A stretch of DNA of 64,000 nt, taken from positions 1 to 64,000 of the forward strand of contig JAJEDI010000070.1 in NCBI GenBank assembly GCA_022821585.1, written 5' to 3'. The notes under the pieces are model-generated. The model ran no database searches, was not told the origin of the DNA, and saw only the letters and a list, made by a program, of their open reading frames with translations. The translations under genes and the position numbers were made by a program. This stretch comes from Caldilineaceae bacterium. Its GTDB lineage: Bacteria > Chloroflexota > Anaerolineae > Caldilineales > Caldilineaceae. This document shows, in pieces, positions 7,833 through 15,978 of the stretch (the first letter of the stretch is position 1; every line of letters begins with the position of its first letter).

Positions 7833-7881
7833 TCCAAGCCCTCACTTCCATTTTTCAAGCCGCATTTGCCATATAATTAAG

Positions 7882-7910
7882 ATAATAGCTCACTTTCTTC
7901 AATATGTCAA
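7882..7910 (-). promoter_or_regulatory. Near-consensus housekeeping promoter of the envelope operon
   Basis: On the minus strand, TTGACA (plus positions 7905-7910) and TATTAT (7882-7887) are separated by exactly 17 bases. It lies 50 bases before the ATG of the first operon gene. The -35 box is perfect and the -10 has five of six consensus bases. Confidence 0.8.
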
Positions 7911-8011
7911 CACCTTTCTTTAATTTTATTGAGAATTTCCTTTAATTCCTTGAAATCCTCCCAGTTTTCTGCCTTATCACGTGGAAATAAATGAAAATCA
8001 TTCGCCTTTCT

Positions 8012-8047
8012 CTCGTGAAACGCTCGTTAACTCTCGTATAGCGCTCG
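8012..8047. repeat. Helically phased CTCGT array A
   Basis: CTCGT occurs at 8012, 8023, 8033 and 8043, spacing 11, 10 and 10 bases, roughly one helical turn. Related arrays are at 20723-20779 and 20866-20911. Confidence 0.65.
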
Positions 8048-8392
8048 TCATACGCTTGCAGTTGCTGATGCGGCGCCTCCGGTCAGGTGTCTGCCCTCTC
8101 ACTCGGAAAAAATGGCCCACCGTCTGTTTCTCCGTCAATCCTCACATCCTGATTCAAAAAAAGCCAGGCCAGTCATCTGGACAAACCCCAATCAGAGACG
8201 CTTCCCGCCCCAAATCTGCTATACTGAACCGCCAGACCTGACTGACTCCCTCCCAGGGCTTCAGCGTCGCCGCTTGCCAATATCGCGCCAGCGCTTTGGT
8301 GCCTGTCGTTACTACGTCCTCCACCAGGGTCATCGAACCCAATCTTTCGTCGTTTTCCAGGTCTGACGCTATACATTAGAGGAGAAGAAAAG

Positions 8393-9508
8393 ATGGCCGG
8401 TTCCGCCTCATACCACGGTACCGCAAAAAGCTCTGCGATCCGCGTCGGCGTACTCGGCCTCGGCCAGGGCCGCTCCCACCTGCGCGCCTTCCAACTCCTG
8501 GACGGCGCCACCGTCGCCGCCGTCTGCGACCGGGATGAACGCCTCGCCGAACGCGTAGCCCACGAATTCGGCGTCAAAACCCGCTTCCCCACCTACGAAG
8601 CCATGCTCGACGACCCCGCCATCGATCTCATCGTCGTCGCCACCCCCGACCACCTCCACGGCCGGCACGCCATCATGGCCCTCGAAGCCGGCAAACACGT
8701 CCTCTCCGAAATTCCCATGGCCACCACACTGGCCGAATGTAACCGCATCATCGAGCTCACCGACCGCCATGGCCTCAAATACCACATGGGCAACCAGGTC
8801 CGCTACGCCTTCTGCCTGCGCGAAGTGGAGCGGATGATCCGCACCGGCGACCTCGGCGAAATCTTCTACGGCGAGGGCGAATACCTCCACACCATGGACG
8901 ACATCGTCAAAGACCGCCCACCCGATCACTGGCGCATCCACCCCCGGACCCCCCAGACCACCCTCCTCGGCGGCGGCCCCCACGCCATCGACACCCTGCG
9001 CTGGCTCATGGGCGTCAACTTCATCGAGGCCCAGGCCTATCACGCCCAACAGCAGTCCCGCTGGCAGACCACGCACACCACCGTCGCCCTCTTCAAAGCC
9101 GGCAACGGCGCCGCCGCCAAGGTGACCGTATCCTACGGCATGGTCCGCCCCTACTGCCTCTACTACGCCGTCTACGGCAGCCAGGGCTCCTTCGAACGCA
9201 CCCGCGACCAGGGCGGCGCAATAGACGACACCGTCAACTACCACTACCACGACCGGATCGCCGGCGCCCGCCGCATGGCGCCCGTCACCGTTCCCAACTG
9301 GAGCAATCCCGCCATCCAGCGCCGGCATTCGCTCGGACACGGCACCATGGAGATCGAGCAGGCCCAACACTTTCTCAAAGCCATCATCGCCGACGAAGAG
9401 CCCGCCATCGGCCCCCGCGAGGCCGCCCGCTCCATCGCCGCCGGTATCTGCGCCCTCCAGTCAGCCCAACAGGGCGGCGGCGCAGTCGCCATCCCCGACT
9501 TCAGCTAG
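8393..9508 (+). CDS. Gfo/Idh/MocA family oxidoreductase lacking the EKP lysine
   Basis: This is a 371-residue NAD(P)-dependent sugar or cyclitol oxidoreductase-like protein. The Rossmann motif GVLGLGQGRSH is at about 19-29. The place of the family's EKP motif is taken by E106-I107-P108, so the usual catalytic lysine is missing. The second-domain motif GGPHAIDTLRWLMG with its histidine and aspartate is present. The start is ATG 8393 with GAGGAG 10 bases upstream. An enolase-superfamily gene follows 100 bases later in the same direction. The lysine change suggests a different chemistry (for example a hydrolase or lyase using NAD transiently) or loss of activity. Confidence 0.85.
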   Translation: MAGSASYHGTAKSSAIRVGVLGLGQGRSHLRAFQLLDGATVAAVCDRDERLAERVAHEFGVKTRFPTYEAMLDDPAIDLIVVATPDHLHGRHAIMALEAGKHVLSEIPMATTLAECNRIIELTDRHGLKYHMGNQVRYAFCLREVERMIRTGDLGEIFYGEGEYLHTMDDIVKDRPPDHWRIHPRTPQTTLLGGGPHAIDTLRWLMGVNFIEAQAYHAQQQSRWQTTHTTVALFKAGNGAAAKVTVSYGMVRPYCLYYAVYGSQGSFERTRDQGGAIDDTVNYHYHDRIAGARRMAPVTVPNWSNPAIQRRHSLGHGTMEIEQAQHFLKAIIADEEPAIGPREAARSIAAGICALQSAQQGGGAVAIPDFS

Positions 9509-9608
9509 AACTGTTCAAAATGGGAAGGGTGAACTGTAGCAGCCCGGTTCTTCACTGCTGGCCGGCAGTCGGCACTGCTATGACGAAATTAAATGAGGAA
9601 GGCAGAGA

Positions 9609-10727
9609 ATGAAGATAACCCGAATCGAAACGATTCCCGTCAACGTGCCGATCAGTCCTGAGCGGATCATACGCAGCGGGCGAGGCAGCCACACAGTTTC
9701 GCCCTTCCTCCTCGTCAGAATCCACACCGACGAGGACATCGTAGGCCTTGGCGAGGTCTCCTGCACACCAATCTGGAGCGGCGAAGATCAGGTCACCGCC
9801 GCCCACTTCATAAACCGTATCCTCGCGCCCCTGCTCACCGGCCAGGACCCCACCGCAATCGAACGCCTCATGGCCGCCGTCAACGCCGCCGTCGCCAGCA
9901 ACCCCTTCACCAAGGCCGGCATCGAAATCGCCCTCTGGGACATACTCGGCAAGGTCGCCGGCCTCCCCCTCTACCGCCTTCTCGGCGGACCCGTCCGCGA
10001 CCGCGTCAAAACCAAGTTTTCAGTCTCCGGGTTGGCCCCCCAACAGGCCGCCGCCATCGCCGCCTGGGCCGTCGACCAGGGCTTCGACACCATGAAAGTC
10101 AAAGTCGGCCTCGACCCCGCCGAAGACGTAGCCCGCGTCGCTTCCGTCCGTGAAGCCATCGGCCCCAACGTCCGCCTCGGCGTCGACGCCAACGGCGGCT
10201 GGTCCGTCCGTACCGCCGTCCAGACCATTGAACAGCTCTACCCCTACGACATCTACTTCGTTGAGCAGCCCACGCCCGACCAGGACGTCTCCTGGCTCGC
10301 CGACGTCCGCCGCCGCACCCATCTGCCCGTCATGGCCGACGAGATCGTCTACTCCCCCCAGGATGCCATGGCCGTCGCCCGCGCCCAGGCCGCTGACGTC
10401 CTCTCTCTCTACGTCGGCAAAGGCGGCATCACCCCCGCCCGCAACGTCGCCGCAGTCGCCGCCGCCGCCGGCCTCGTCTGCACCGTCGGCAGCAACATCG
10501 AGCTCGGCATCGGCAACGCCGCCATGATCCACCTCGCCATGGCCACTCCCGCCATCGACGCCGAATCCTTCCCCTGCGACATCCTCAGCCCCTTCTTCTA
10601 CGCGACCGACCTCCTCCAGGAACCCCTCCCCATCCGCGCCGGCGAAGCCCGCCCCCCATCCGCCCCCGGCCTCGGCATCCAGCTCGACGAAGACCAGGTC
10701 GCCTTCTACCGCACAGACAAAAACTAA
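9609..10727 (+). CDS. Enolase-superfamily enzyme, muconate-lactonizing subgroup
   Basis: The enzyme has 372 residues with the complete active-site set of the MLE/epimerase branch: K163-x-K165 (MKVKVG), metal ligands D193 (VDANGG), E219 (VEQP) and D244 (MADE), and the opposite-face K271 (YVGKGG). Two lysines on opposite faces fit racemase/epimerase or cycloisomerase chemistry on a carboxylate substrate; dipeptide or N-acyl amino acid epimerases and muconate-lactonizing enzymes share this set. The ATG is preceded by AGGAAGG. It is probably co-transcribed with the preceding oxidoreductase. The neighbouring peptide transporters make a dipeptide epimerase possible, but the specificity loop was not interpreted. 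Confidence 0.88.
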   Translation: MKITRIETIPVNVPISPERIIRSGRGSHTVSPFLLVRIHTDEDIVGLGEVSCTPIWSGEDQVTAAHFINRILAPLLTGQDPTAIERLMAAVNAAVASNPFTKAGIEIALWDILGKVAGLPLYRLLGGPVRDRVKTKFSVSGLAPQQAAAIAAWAVDQGFDTMKVKVGLDPAEDVARVASVREAIGPNVRLGVDANGGWSVRTAVQTIEQLYPYDIYFVEQPTPDQDVSWLADVRRRTHLPVMADEIVYSPQDAMAVARAQAADVLSLYVGKGGITPARNVAAVAAAAGLVCTVGSNIELGIGNAAMIHLAMATPAIDAESFPCDILSPFFYATDLLQEPLPIRAGEARPPSAPGLGIQLDEDQVAFYRTDKN

Positions 10728-10729
10728 CG

Positions 10730-10905
10730 CCCGTCAACATTCCCTGCCACCACGCCCCGTAGGGGCACCCCTTGTGGGTGCCCAAGCCCTTATCCCCAAG
10801 ACGCGGCCATCCAGCCGTCACCCCCCGTAGGGGCACCCCTTGTGGGTGCCCTCGTGGATCGACAACATTATAGGCCTGCAAAATCCAGGCCAGACAGACG
10901 CCATC
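10730..10905. repeat. GGGCACCC hairpin element with duplicated core
   Basis: Two cores (10755-10783 and 10823-10851) each form a perfect GGGCACCC/GGGTGCCC hairpin with a CTTGT loop. The left flank matches the left flank of the copy at 44637-44745. The right flank (ctcgtggatcgacaa, then gcctgca, cagacagacg) matches its right flank. A third flankless core is at 19957-19985. Confidence 0.75.
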
Positions 10906-11006
10906 AATTTCTGGATTGTTGAAATTGAGAAAAGACTTCTGAGAGGAAACCCGCAGATTGAAGTGACCAGTCCCCGCGATTCACCACCTACCCGCGCGGT
11001 CTTTAG

Positions 11007-11037
11007 CCACTGACCACTAACCACTAACCACTGACAC
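11007..11037. repeat. ACCACTR heptanucleotide tract
   Basis: About four tandem heptamers ACCACTG/ACCACTA. This is the same unit as the long array at 15979-16089. Confidence 0.6.
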
Positions 11038-11138
11038 CAAGGCTACAGCCGGCGCAGGCAGCCAACACGGCATCGGCCGGGGGATCGCCCTGCCGTTGGC
11101 TGAAAATGGAGCCGGCGCCGGCTCCCGTTCACCCAGGT

Positions 11139-12179
11139 TTACTCCTCCCCTTCGTCGACATAGATGCCGGAGCCGATGACGCCCCTCTGATCCGAGTTGG
11201 GCACCGGGAAGCTCACCGCATAGCCGAACTTCGGCGAACCGGTCTCCTCGTCTCCTTCGATGGCAGGGTTATCGTAGTGATATCGCAGAAAACTCTTACC
11301 CTCGCGCCGTGCGACGCCAATCAGCAACTCCGCGAACCGCACCCCCTTGGAGTCCGTCCGCGTCATGTCCGTGGTCTGCCCTTCGCGAAACGGCTCGGAC
11401 CCGTGAAACAGGGTGACGCCCCCGCCGCTCACCACATACAGGTAGATGGAGCCTGACTTCCAGTCCCCGCCTTCCACCCGGAAGGCGTTTCTGACCCCCG
11501 TGAGGGCGCTGTAACCCTCGGAAAGCACCGCCTGCTGATAGGTCTCGGCCGCCGCATCCACAAAGGCGATGAGCGTCTCGCGGTCCACCACTTCCGACGC
11601 CGTGACCGGGGGCTTCGGCAGATCCGCGATCGTGACCGGGACATCGGAGACGTCTTTCGAGAGGCCCCCGACCAGCACGAATCGTCTTCCCGTGATTCCG
11701 GAGATGTATTCGACAGCGTATGCCGTCTTCAACCCATCGTCGTAGTATTCGACGAAACCGCCGCCTTCGGCAGCGGCCGCGAAGAGTTCCTCGACGACCT
11801 TGATTCCGCGTTCATCCTCGACGCCCATCAGATTCTTGCTTTCCGCTTCACGATCGTTCCCGTGAATGAACGCGTCTCCGTTCATGAGAAAGATGATGAG
11901 GAACGTCGAGCCGGACTTCCAGTAGCCCTCCGTTTTCAGCCCCTCCCTCAGCTTCGCGAATACGTTCATATCCGTGATCGACTCGAAACGCGCCTTCGAT
12001 CCGAGGACCCAGGCCTCGAGACTTTCGGGGTCCGTCACATCGGCAGCGGTCACCTCGCCCATCGCGGACTCACCGTCGGCAATCGGGGGTATTGGCTGGC
12101 AGGCCGCCAGGCCAATCCCTAACGCCGCCACACCGGCCGTCTTCAGAAATGCGCGTCGGGAAACTGCAAGGTCGGTCAT
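11139..12179 (-). CDS. Tat-exported lipoprotein with two Cache-like repeats
   Basis: The protein has 346 residues. A twin-arginine signal (SRRAFLKT, Arg 8-9) is followed by lipobox LAAC (Cys27), so it is an exported membrane-anchored protein. The mature part is an internal duplication. Each half has the order WKSGS, a strand ending in F.HG, a helix, then Y-YD and AYAV/GYAV with a terminal G.G strand (halves about 50-170 and 205-345). This is the layout of single-Cache small-molecule-binding domains. There is no transmembrane helix or signalling domain after it, so it is a free-standing sensor or binding lipoprotein rather than a chemoreceptor. The ATG has AAAGGAATAG upstream. It lies 600 bases 3' of a DppB-type permease on the same strand; operon membership is uncertain. 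Confidence 0.75.
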   Translation of the reverse strand: MTDLAVSRRAFLKTAGVAALGIGLAACQPIPPIADGESAMGEVTAADVTDPESLEAWVLGSKARFESITDMNVFAKLREGLKTEGYWKSGSTFLIIFLMNGDAFIHGNDREAESKNLMGVEDERGIKVVEELFAAAAEGGGFVEYYDDGLKTAYAVEYISGITGRRFVLVGGLSKDVSDVPVTIADLPKPPVTASEVVDRETLIAFVDAAAETYQQAVLSEGYSALTGVRNAFRVEGGDWKSGSIYLYVVSGGGVTLFHGSEPFREGQTTDMTRTDSKGVRFAELLIGVARREGKSFLRYHYDNPAIEGDEETGSPKFGYAVSFPVPNSDQRGVIGSGIYVDEGEE

Positions 12180-12779
12180 AGTTCTATTCCTTTCTGTTAA
12201 GTGGTGAAGTAGAAACTCAGGTCGGAGCCGGCATCAATCCGGTCAACAGTGCCGCTGTCGACCGCAAGGCCCGCAGCCAAAACTGTTATCTGACTGTCGA
12301 AATGCGGAGGAACTGTCGGGGATCCGCTGCAAGCGACTTTCTTTTGCAAGTAGGGCTTACGCTACTTGGCGTTCGAAACAAGCCCCTTGGCGAGAAAGTT
12401 CTGAAAGTCTCCAATAACCAAAATAGCTCACTGAGAGGACCAAGAGAATGATAACCTACTTTGCCGGCCCTTGTCTATGAGCGAATCTGCTCATTGACGA
12501 CATGTGCAGGAAACTGGGTGGAAAACTGAAACGAACGCGGCCGGAACCTGGCAACTGTGAACTGATCGCGACCTGTCTTATCGGCAAATGACTGGGATGG
12601 GGAAACAGAGTTACTCAGTCATGTGCAGGCACATCGGCATTGGTTTCCGATCTCGCCGGAGCAGAGCCGCTTGAACCGGGCGTGACAGCGCTTGATGCAG
12701 CAATCGTCAAACTTCCCCAACTACCTACGCACGCGGCACTCCACTAAAAACTAAAAACTGACTACTAAAAACTGCCCTT
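12180..12779. other. Intergenic region, 600 bp
   Basis: It contains a heptanucleotide tract at 12742-12775. No gene, hairpin with T tract, or convincing promoter was seen. Confidence 0.5.
12742..12775. repeat. AAAAACT tract at the permease gene end
   Basis: Tandem ACTAAAA heptamers ending ACTGCCCTTT immediately after (on the minus strand) the stop of the permease gene. The junction CTGCCCTT recurs at 25513 and 52008. Confidence 0.6.
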
Positions 12780-13766
12780 TCACTCCAACCGTATACGCGG
12801 GTCCACGACCGCCAGCAGGACATCCGAAAGCAACGTGCCGATTACCGTCAGCGTGCTCAGCAGAAACAGGAAACTGCCCGCCAGGTACATATCCTGCGAA
12901 GTAAGCGAACGCAGCAGCAGCGGCCCCGTCGTCTGCAGGCTCAACACCATCGCCACCAGTGTCGTTCCCGAAACAAGACTCGCCAGCGACCAGCCCACCG
13001 TGCTGAAAAACGGGTTGAGCGCCACCCGCACCGGATACTTCCAGATCAGCGCCCTTTCGCGCACCCCTTTCGCCCGCGCCGTCTCCACATACGGCTTGTT
13101 GAGCTCGTCCAGCAGATTTGCACGCGTGATGCGGATGTTGCCTGCCGTGCCGTTCACCGCCACGATCAACATCGGCACCCAGATGTGCTTCAACATATCC
13201 ACGATCTTCGGCCAGCTCCACGGCTCCAGCACATACTCATCCGAAAACAGGCCGCCCACATTCATGCCCAGCCAGGACTGGGCCAGAAAGAGCACGATCA
13301 ACGCCAGCAGAAAACCCGGTGTCCCCAGGCCGATAAAGCTGAACGTCGTCATCAGATAATCCAGCCACGAGTATTGATGGGTCGCCGAATAGACCCCCAC
13401 AGGTATTGCGATAAACCAGCCGACAAGCAGCGCCCCCATCGATAGCGCCATCGTCAGCCCCAGCCGTTCCCAGATCAACTCACTCACCGGCTTCTGCCAC
13501 TCAAACGACTGTCCCCAGTCGCCCTTCACCAACACACCATAGATCCACTTGAAATACTGGACATACGCAGGCTGGCCCAACCCGTAACGCTGACGCAGCG
13601 ACTCCAGCTCCGCCTCGTCGACCTCATCCCCTTCCTGCCGCAGCTGCGCAACATAAGAGGTCAGAAAATCACCCGGCGGCAGCTGGATAACCGCGAACGA
13701 CAGAATCGAAATCGCGATCAGCATCGGAATGATCAGCAGAACACGTTGAACAATATAGGCCAGCAT
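12780..13766 (-). CDS. DppB/OppB-type ABC transporter permease
   Basis: This is a 328-residue inner-membrane subunit of a peptide/nickel/oligosaccharide importer (BPD_transp_1 family). The N-terminal helix and QLPPGDFLTSYVAQL precede a long periplasmic loop. The cytoplasmic coupling motif YVETARAKGVRERALIWKYP lies at about 235-254, and VDPRIRLE closes the protein. It is close to the DppB at 32578. The start is ATG 13766 with GGGGG about 5 bases upstream. It follows the binding-protein gene by 104 bases that include a strong stem-loop. Its usual DppC and DppD partners are not adjacent; the nearest unpaired ones are at 39684-42073. Confidence 0.92.
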   Translation of the reverse strand: MLAYIVQRVLLIIPMLIAISILSFAVIQLPPGDFLTSYVAQLRQEGDEVDEAELESLRQRYGLGQPAYVQYFKWIYGVLVKGDWGQSFEWQKPVSELIWERLGLTMALSMGALLVGWFIAIPVGVYSATHQYSWLDYLMTTFSFIGLGTPGFLLALIVLFLAQSWLGMNVGGLFSDEYVLEPWSWPKIVDMLKHIWVPMLIVAVNGTAGNIRITRANLLDELNKPYVETARAKGVRERALIWKYPVRVALNPFFSTVGWSLASLVSGTTLVAMVLSLQTTGPLLLRSLTSQDMYLAGSFLFLLSTLTVIGTLLSDVLLAVVDPRIRLE

Positions 13767-13809
13767 GAAAACCCCCGAAAAAAAAGAAGCGAAGAGATAT
13801 GAGCGAAGT

Positions 13810-13845
13810 GAGAGGAGTGAGATACTCTATCCTCTCACTCCTCTC
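13810..13845 (-). promoter_or_regulatory. Intergenic stem-loop between binding protein and permease (cluster 1)
   Basis: A perfect 13-bp inverted repeat, GAGAGGAGTGAGA (13810-13822) and its complement (13833-13845), with a 10-base loop. It follows the binding-protein stop and precedes the permease start. It is likely an mRNA-stabilising or attenuating hairpin. Confidence 0.7.
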
Positions 13846-13870
13846 TTCTCTTCACTCTCTCCTCGCCGTT

Positions 13871-15901
13871 CTACGTACTCTGCGTGTCCGGATCTTCCCA
13901 GAAATACGTCTCGGTGTGCAGCAGATGCTCGTCACCGGTCGTGTCGTCCAGCGGGAAGCCGGGCAGATAGTTCCTGACACCGTTCTTGACAATAATCGGC
14001 GCCGGGCGCTCGCCCAGGTAGCCGATCATCGGCAGTTCCTCGGCCCAGATATCAAGAATCTGGTGGAACATCGCCGTCTGCTTGTCCGGATCCGGCTCGA
14101 TCTTGATCGCGTCCCAGATCTCCCAGATCTTCCACACCCAGTGACCCGCCGGCGGCTCGACGCCTGCCGGGCTGGTGCCGCCGCTGTTGCGCCAGTGCGC
14201 CCAACCGGCTGCCCACGGCCGGTCCGGCTGTTCGCATGTCCAGATCGTCGGATTCACCAGCGGCACGACCGTGCGGTCTCCGCCCCACCACGCAGCCTCA
14301 ATCTCGTTGGCGCCGTGGTGCTCCTCGTACAGCGAGCGTTCAAAGCCCTTGTACGCCGCCTTGACACCCACCGCCGCAAAGTACTTGATCACTTCCTGAA
14401 CAGTATCTTCGCTGGTGGTGCCCGGCTGCGCCGTTCCTTCAATGACGAAGCTCAGCGTATCGCCGCTGCCGTCGTTGAACAGCCGGAAACCGTCGCTGTC
14501 CTTCTCCGCGTAACCGGCGTCGTCCAGCAACTGGTTGGCCATGTCCGGATCGTACTCGATCCACGCGTTCGCCTGCTTCGGATACGCCTGCGCCGAGCTC
14601 TCCAGCGGACTGTACTGCCGTGGCGTCATCAGTCCGTCCCACACCAGTTCGTTGAGCGCCACGCGGTCAACCGCAACCGACAGCGCGATCCGCACGTCGC
14701 GCACGTTGAAGAACTCCGCCAGCCGCTCGTTCTTGGTCGACAGGTTCAACTGGATCGCCGAGTGACCGGAAGCGGAACCAAGGAAGACCTGGTAGTCGCC
14801 GGCATCTTCATTCTCCTTGTAGAGCGTGAAGTTGCCGATATTCACGTGGCGCGCCTGGAAGTCGATCTCGCCGTTGATGATGCGCAGGTCGAAAACGTCG
14901 TTCGTCTCGAACAGCCTGTGCGTAACGTCGTCCACGTAGGGCAGCTGCCTGCCGTCGGAATCGACGCCGAAGAAGTAGGGGTTGCGCTCCATCAGGAACA
15001 GCTCGTTGGAAAGCTCGTTCTTGGAGATCCACGGGCCGATGCTCGGCAGGTCCGGGTTCAGGTACCACCAGCGCCGGTCCGTATAGTACTCTTCCCAGCT
15101 GTTAAAGCCGGCCTCTTCCACCTGTGACTGCAGCTTATCCTGGTCGTCGGTCAGATCCATGTGGAACTGCTTCAGATAGTGGCCGGGCAGATAGAGATTT
15201 CTGGTCTGGCGGCCAAGCCGGAAGACGTACAGAGGATTGGGCAAGGGGAACTTGAATGTTACCGTCGAGTCGTCGACGATTTCGAGCTCCATCGGCGTGC
15301 GCTCGGGGCCGGAGACCCACGTGCCGCCAATGCTGGGTGAGATCGTCGTGTTGGTCTCGTCCTCCTCCCACCACCAGCGGATCGCTTCGGTGGTGAAAGG
15401 CGTGCCGTCCGACCACTTCATGCCCTCGCGCAGGTGGAAGGTCCACTCGGAGGCGTCGTCGTTGATCTCCCACGATTCGGCCATGCGCGGCTGCATGTTC
15501 AGATTCTGGTCGTACCAGGACAGACCGCGGTCCTGCATCTTCGTCGGCCCCCAGCGGTCGGAGACGCCCTTGAAGCCGCGGCGGAACGTACCGCCGTAGT
15601 TGCCGGTTTCCTCAGCCACCGGCATCACCATCGGGTTGACCGGCAAACGCTCGTCCACGGGCGGCAGATCGCCGGCCGCTACCATATCCGCCAGCATCGG
15701 CGCTTCACTGTACTGCGACGACGATGCTGCCGGCGCCGCCTCGGAAGACTCGGCCGCCGAGTCGTCGGCAGGCGCAGCCTCTTCCATCGGCTCCGGCTCG
15801 CCGCTCGCGCCGCAGGCCACAGCCACCGCACCCGCGGCCGCCACGCCCGAAACGCGCACAAACTCGCGTCGGGATATCAGTGTACGTGCAACTCTTCTCA
15901 T
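13871..15901 (-). CDS. Tat-exported family-5 ABC substrate-binding lipoprotein
   Basis: The protein has 676 residues, longer than the roughly 540 of DppA. A Tat signal SRREFVRVSG (Arg 11-12) is followed by lipobox VAVAC (Cys30) and an Ala/Glu/Ser-rich linker. A segment MVAAGDLPPVDERLPVNP is shared with the other three binding proteins in the window. The SBP_bac_5 core has FHLREGMKWSDGTPFT. The C-terminal end is DEHLLHTETYFWEDPD. Such long family-5 proteins often bind oligosaccharides rather than peptides, so the substrate is open. The ATG is preceded by AAGGAG. It is followed by a stem-loop and the DppB-type permease, and preceded by the radical SAM gene. Confidence 0.9.
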   Translation of the reverse strand: MRRVARTLISRREFVRVSGVAAAGAVAVACGASGEPEPMEEAAPADDSAAESSEAAPAASSSQYSEAPMLADMVAAGDLPPVDERLPVNPMVMPVAEETGNYGGTFRRGFKGVSDRWGPTKMQDRGLSWYDQNLNMQPRMAESWEINDDASEWTFHLREGMKWSDGTPFTTEAIRWWWEEDETNTTISPSIGGTWVSGPERTPMELEIVDDSTVTFKFPLPNPLYVFRLGRQTRNLYLPGHYLKQFHMDLTDDQDKLQSQVEEAGFNSWEEYYTDRRWWYLNPDLPSIGPWISKNELSNELFLMERNPYFFGVDSDGRQLPYVDDVTHRLFETNDVFDLRIINGEIDFQARHVNIGNFTLYKENEDAGDYQVFLGSASGHSAIQLNLSTKNERLAEFFNVRDVRIALSVAVDRVALNELVWDGLMTPRQYSPLESSAQAYPKQANAWIEYDPDMANQLLDDAGYAEKDSDGFRLFNDGSGDTLSFVIEGTAQPGTTSEDTVQEVIKYFAAVGVKAAYKGFERSLYEEHHGANEIEAAWWGGDRTVVPLVNPTIWTCEQPDRPWAAGWAHWRNSGGTSPAGVEPPAGHWVWKIWEIWDAIKIEPDPDKQTAMFHQILDIWAEELPMIGYLGERPAPIIVKNGVRNYLPGFPLDDTTGDEHLLHTETYFWEDPDTQST

Positions 15902-15978
15902 CCTTCTCTCCTTAGTGAATAAGAATTATTTGTACTGCCAATGAGCAGTAGTCAATGCCCAGAACCAAATGCCCAGGA

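Larger units (their letters stand above)
7833..8392. other. Divergent intergenic region, 560 bp
   Basis: It separates the minus-strand envelope operon from the plus-strand oxidoreductase. It holds the promoter at 7882-7910, a phased CTCGT array at 8012-8047, and otherwise AT-richer DNA than its neighbours. No gene is supported. Confidence 0.6.
10728..11138. other. Intergenic region with hairpin elements, 411 bp
   Basis: It holds a GGGCACCC element with a duplicated core (10730-10905) and an ACCACTG/ACCACTA tract at 11007-11037. No gene is supported. Confidence 0.6.

Noticed and set aside
7872..7877. Plus-strand TATAAT upstream of the oxidoreductase
   Set aside because: More than 500 bases from the gene, no -35 box, and inside the leader of the minus-strand operon.
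8150..8182. Minus-strand hairpin followed by seven T
   Set aside because: Only about four base pairs in the stem and no minus-strand gene upstream to terminate.
8408..9371. Long minus-strand frames opposite the oxidoreductase and enolase genes
   Set aside because: Gly/Val/Asp-rich antisense shadows of strongly coding plus-strand genes.
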